Shown piece by piece: positions 60,611-60,682 of a stretch of DNA of 60,682 nucleotides. The position numbers were made by a program, and so were the translations under genes. The notes under the pieces were generated by a model. It worked only from the letters and a program-made list of their open reading frames with translations. It made no database searches and was not told where the DNA came from. The stretch covers positions 1 to 60,682 of the forward strand of contig CAKROW010000011.1 of the NCBI GenBank assembly GCA_934373235.1, written 5' to 3'. Position 1 is the stretch's first letter; each line of letters opens with the position of its first letter. The DNA comes from an uncultured Blautia sp. Its GTDB lineage: Bacteria; Bacillota; Clostridia; Lachnospirales; Lachnospiraceae.

Positions 60611-60682
60611 ATGCATAAACACTATATTTATTTTAAACAAACCATTTTTTTGAAAAAAATTGAAATTTATAGTTGACAACCA

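Larger units (their letters stand above)
60299..60682 (+). other. 384-base end region: hairpins, terminator and a short ORF
   Basis: It contains the AT-rich hairpin at 60306, a GCGGAT/ATCCGC stem (60422-60427 with 60438-60443), a T-tailed terminator (60464-60510), a 25-codon ORF with a strong ribosome site (60533) and TTGACA near the window end (about 60673), which may be a further promoter. I recognise no known riboswitch. Confidence 0.5.

Noticed and set aside
60395..60679. 94-codon minus-strand open frame at the window end
   Set aside because: It runs across the terminator hairpin and the short plus-strand ORF, has no ribosome site and resembles no domain.

Overview
The window looks like chromosome from a gut-type anaerobic Firmicute, most likely a Lachnospiraceae member (Blautia/Ruminococcus-like). 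This rests on strong AGGAGG-type ribosome sites, TTGACA/TATAAT promoters, many U-tailed hairpin terminators, a flavodiiron protein, two LacI-controlled sugar loci and typical clostridial families. The genus is inference only. I saw no rRNA, tRNA, CRISPR array, insertion sequence or phage gene.

Layout. 1-3357: tail of one hybrid histidine kinase, then a class I cyclic-di-GMP riboswitch with its own terminator, then a second complete hybrid kinase. 3515-5461: self-regulated GntR/ABC exporter operon. 5633-9591: MATE exporter, an alpha/beta hydrolase, an unusual NifX-like/His-Cys-rich/FKBP fusion protein and a small anchored protein. 9769-17175: a tellurite/stress (Ter) operon of YceG-like, TelA, two TerD proteins and a PMCA-type calcium ATPase. 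17455-24422: small secreted protein, NSS transporter, phosphoglucomutase and a domain-swapped GH3 glycosidase whose flanks share a 30-bp repeat, one copy inside a long hairpin. 24626-30684: LacI regulator divergent from a maltose-type operon (PTS IIA-IIC-IIB, EEP-fold hydrolase, MalQ). 30783-37295: SstT, second MATE exporter, secreted protein, an orphan phosphoribosyltransferase-like protein and a flavodiiron protein. 37500-45925: sucrose locus (amylosucrase, LacI repressor, ABC importer without ATPase, GH32 sucrose hydrolase) with two perfect palindromic operators. 46114-50278: glycerol-dehydrogenase-like enzyme, YkvI-like membrane protein and a pRiA4b-ORF3-like/SEC-C protein. 50326-57465: a redox cluster of GntR, FabK/nitronate-monooxygenase-like flavoprotein, AprA/AprB-like flavoprotein plus ferredoxin, APC permease and D-2-hydroxyacid dehydrogenase. 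57542-60682: PPC-domain protein, a large InlB-repeat/CAP-domain secreted protein and a terminator-preceded 25-codon ORF.

How it fits together. The carbohydrate section imports maltose-type sugars by PTS and sucrose by ABC transport and feeds glucose-1-P/glucose-6-P interconversion (phosphoglucomutase) and glucan synthesis or breakdown (MalQ, amylosucrase). The Ter operon joins calcium-binding TerD proteins to a calcium pump, pointing to calcium-linked envelope stress. The least explained system is the AprAB-like reductase cluster: permease, hydroxyacid dehydrogenase, ferredoxin-linked flavoprotein and a second flavoprotein around one divergent control region suggest uptake and reductive use of an unknown amino- or organic acid electron acceptor.
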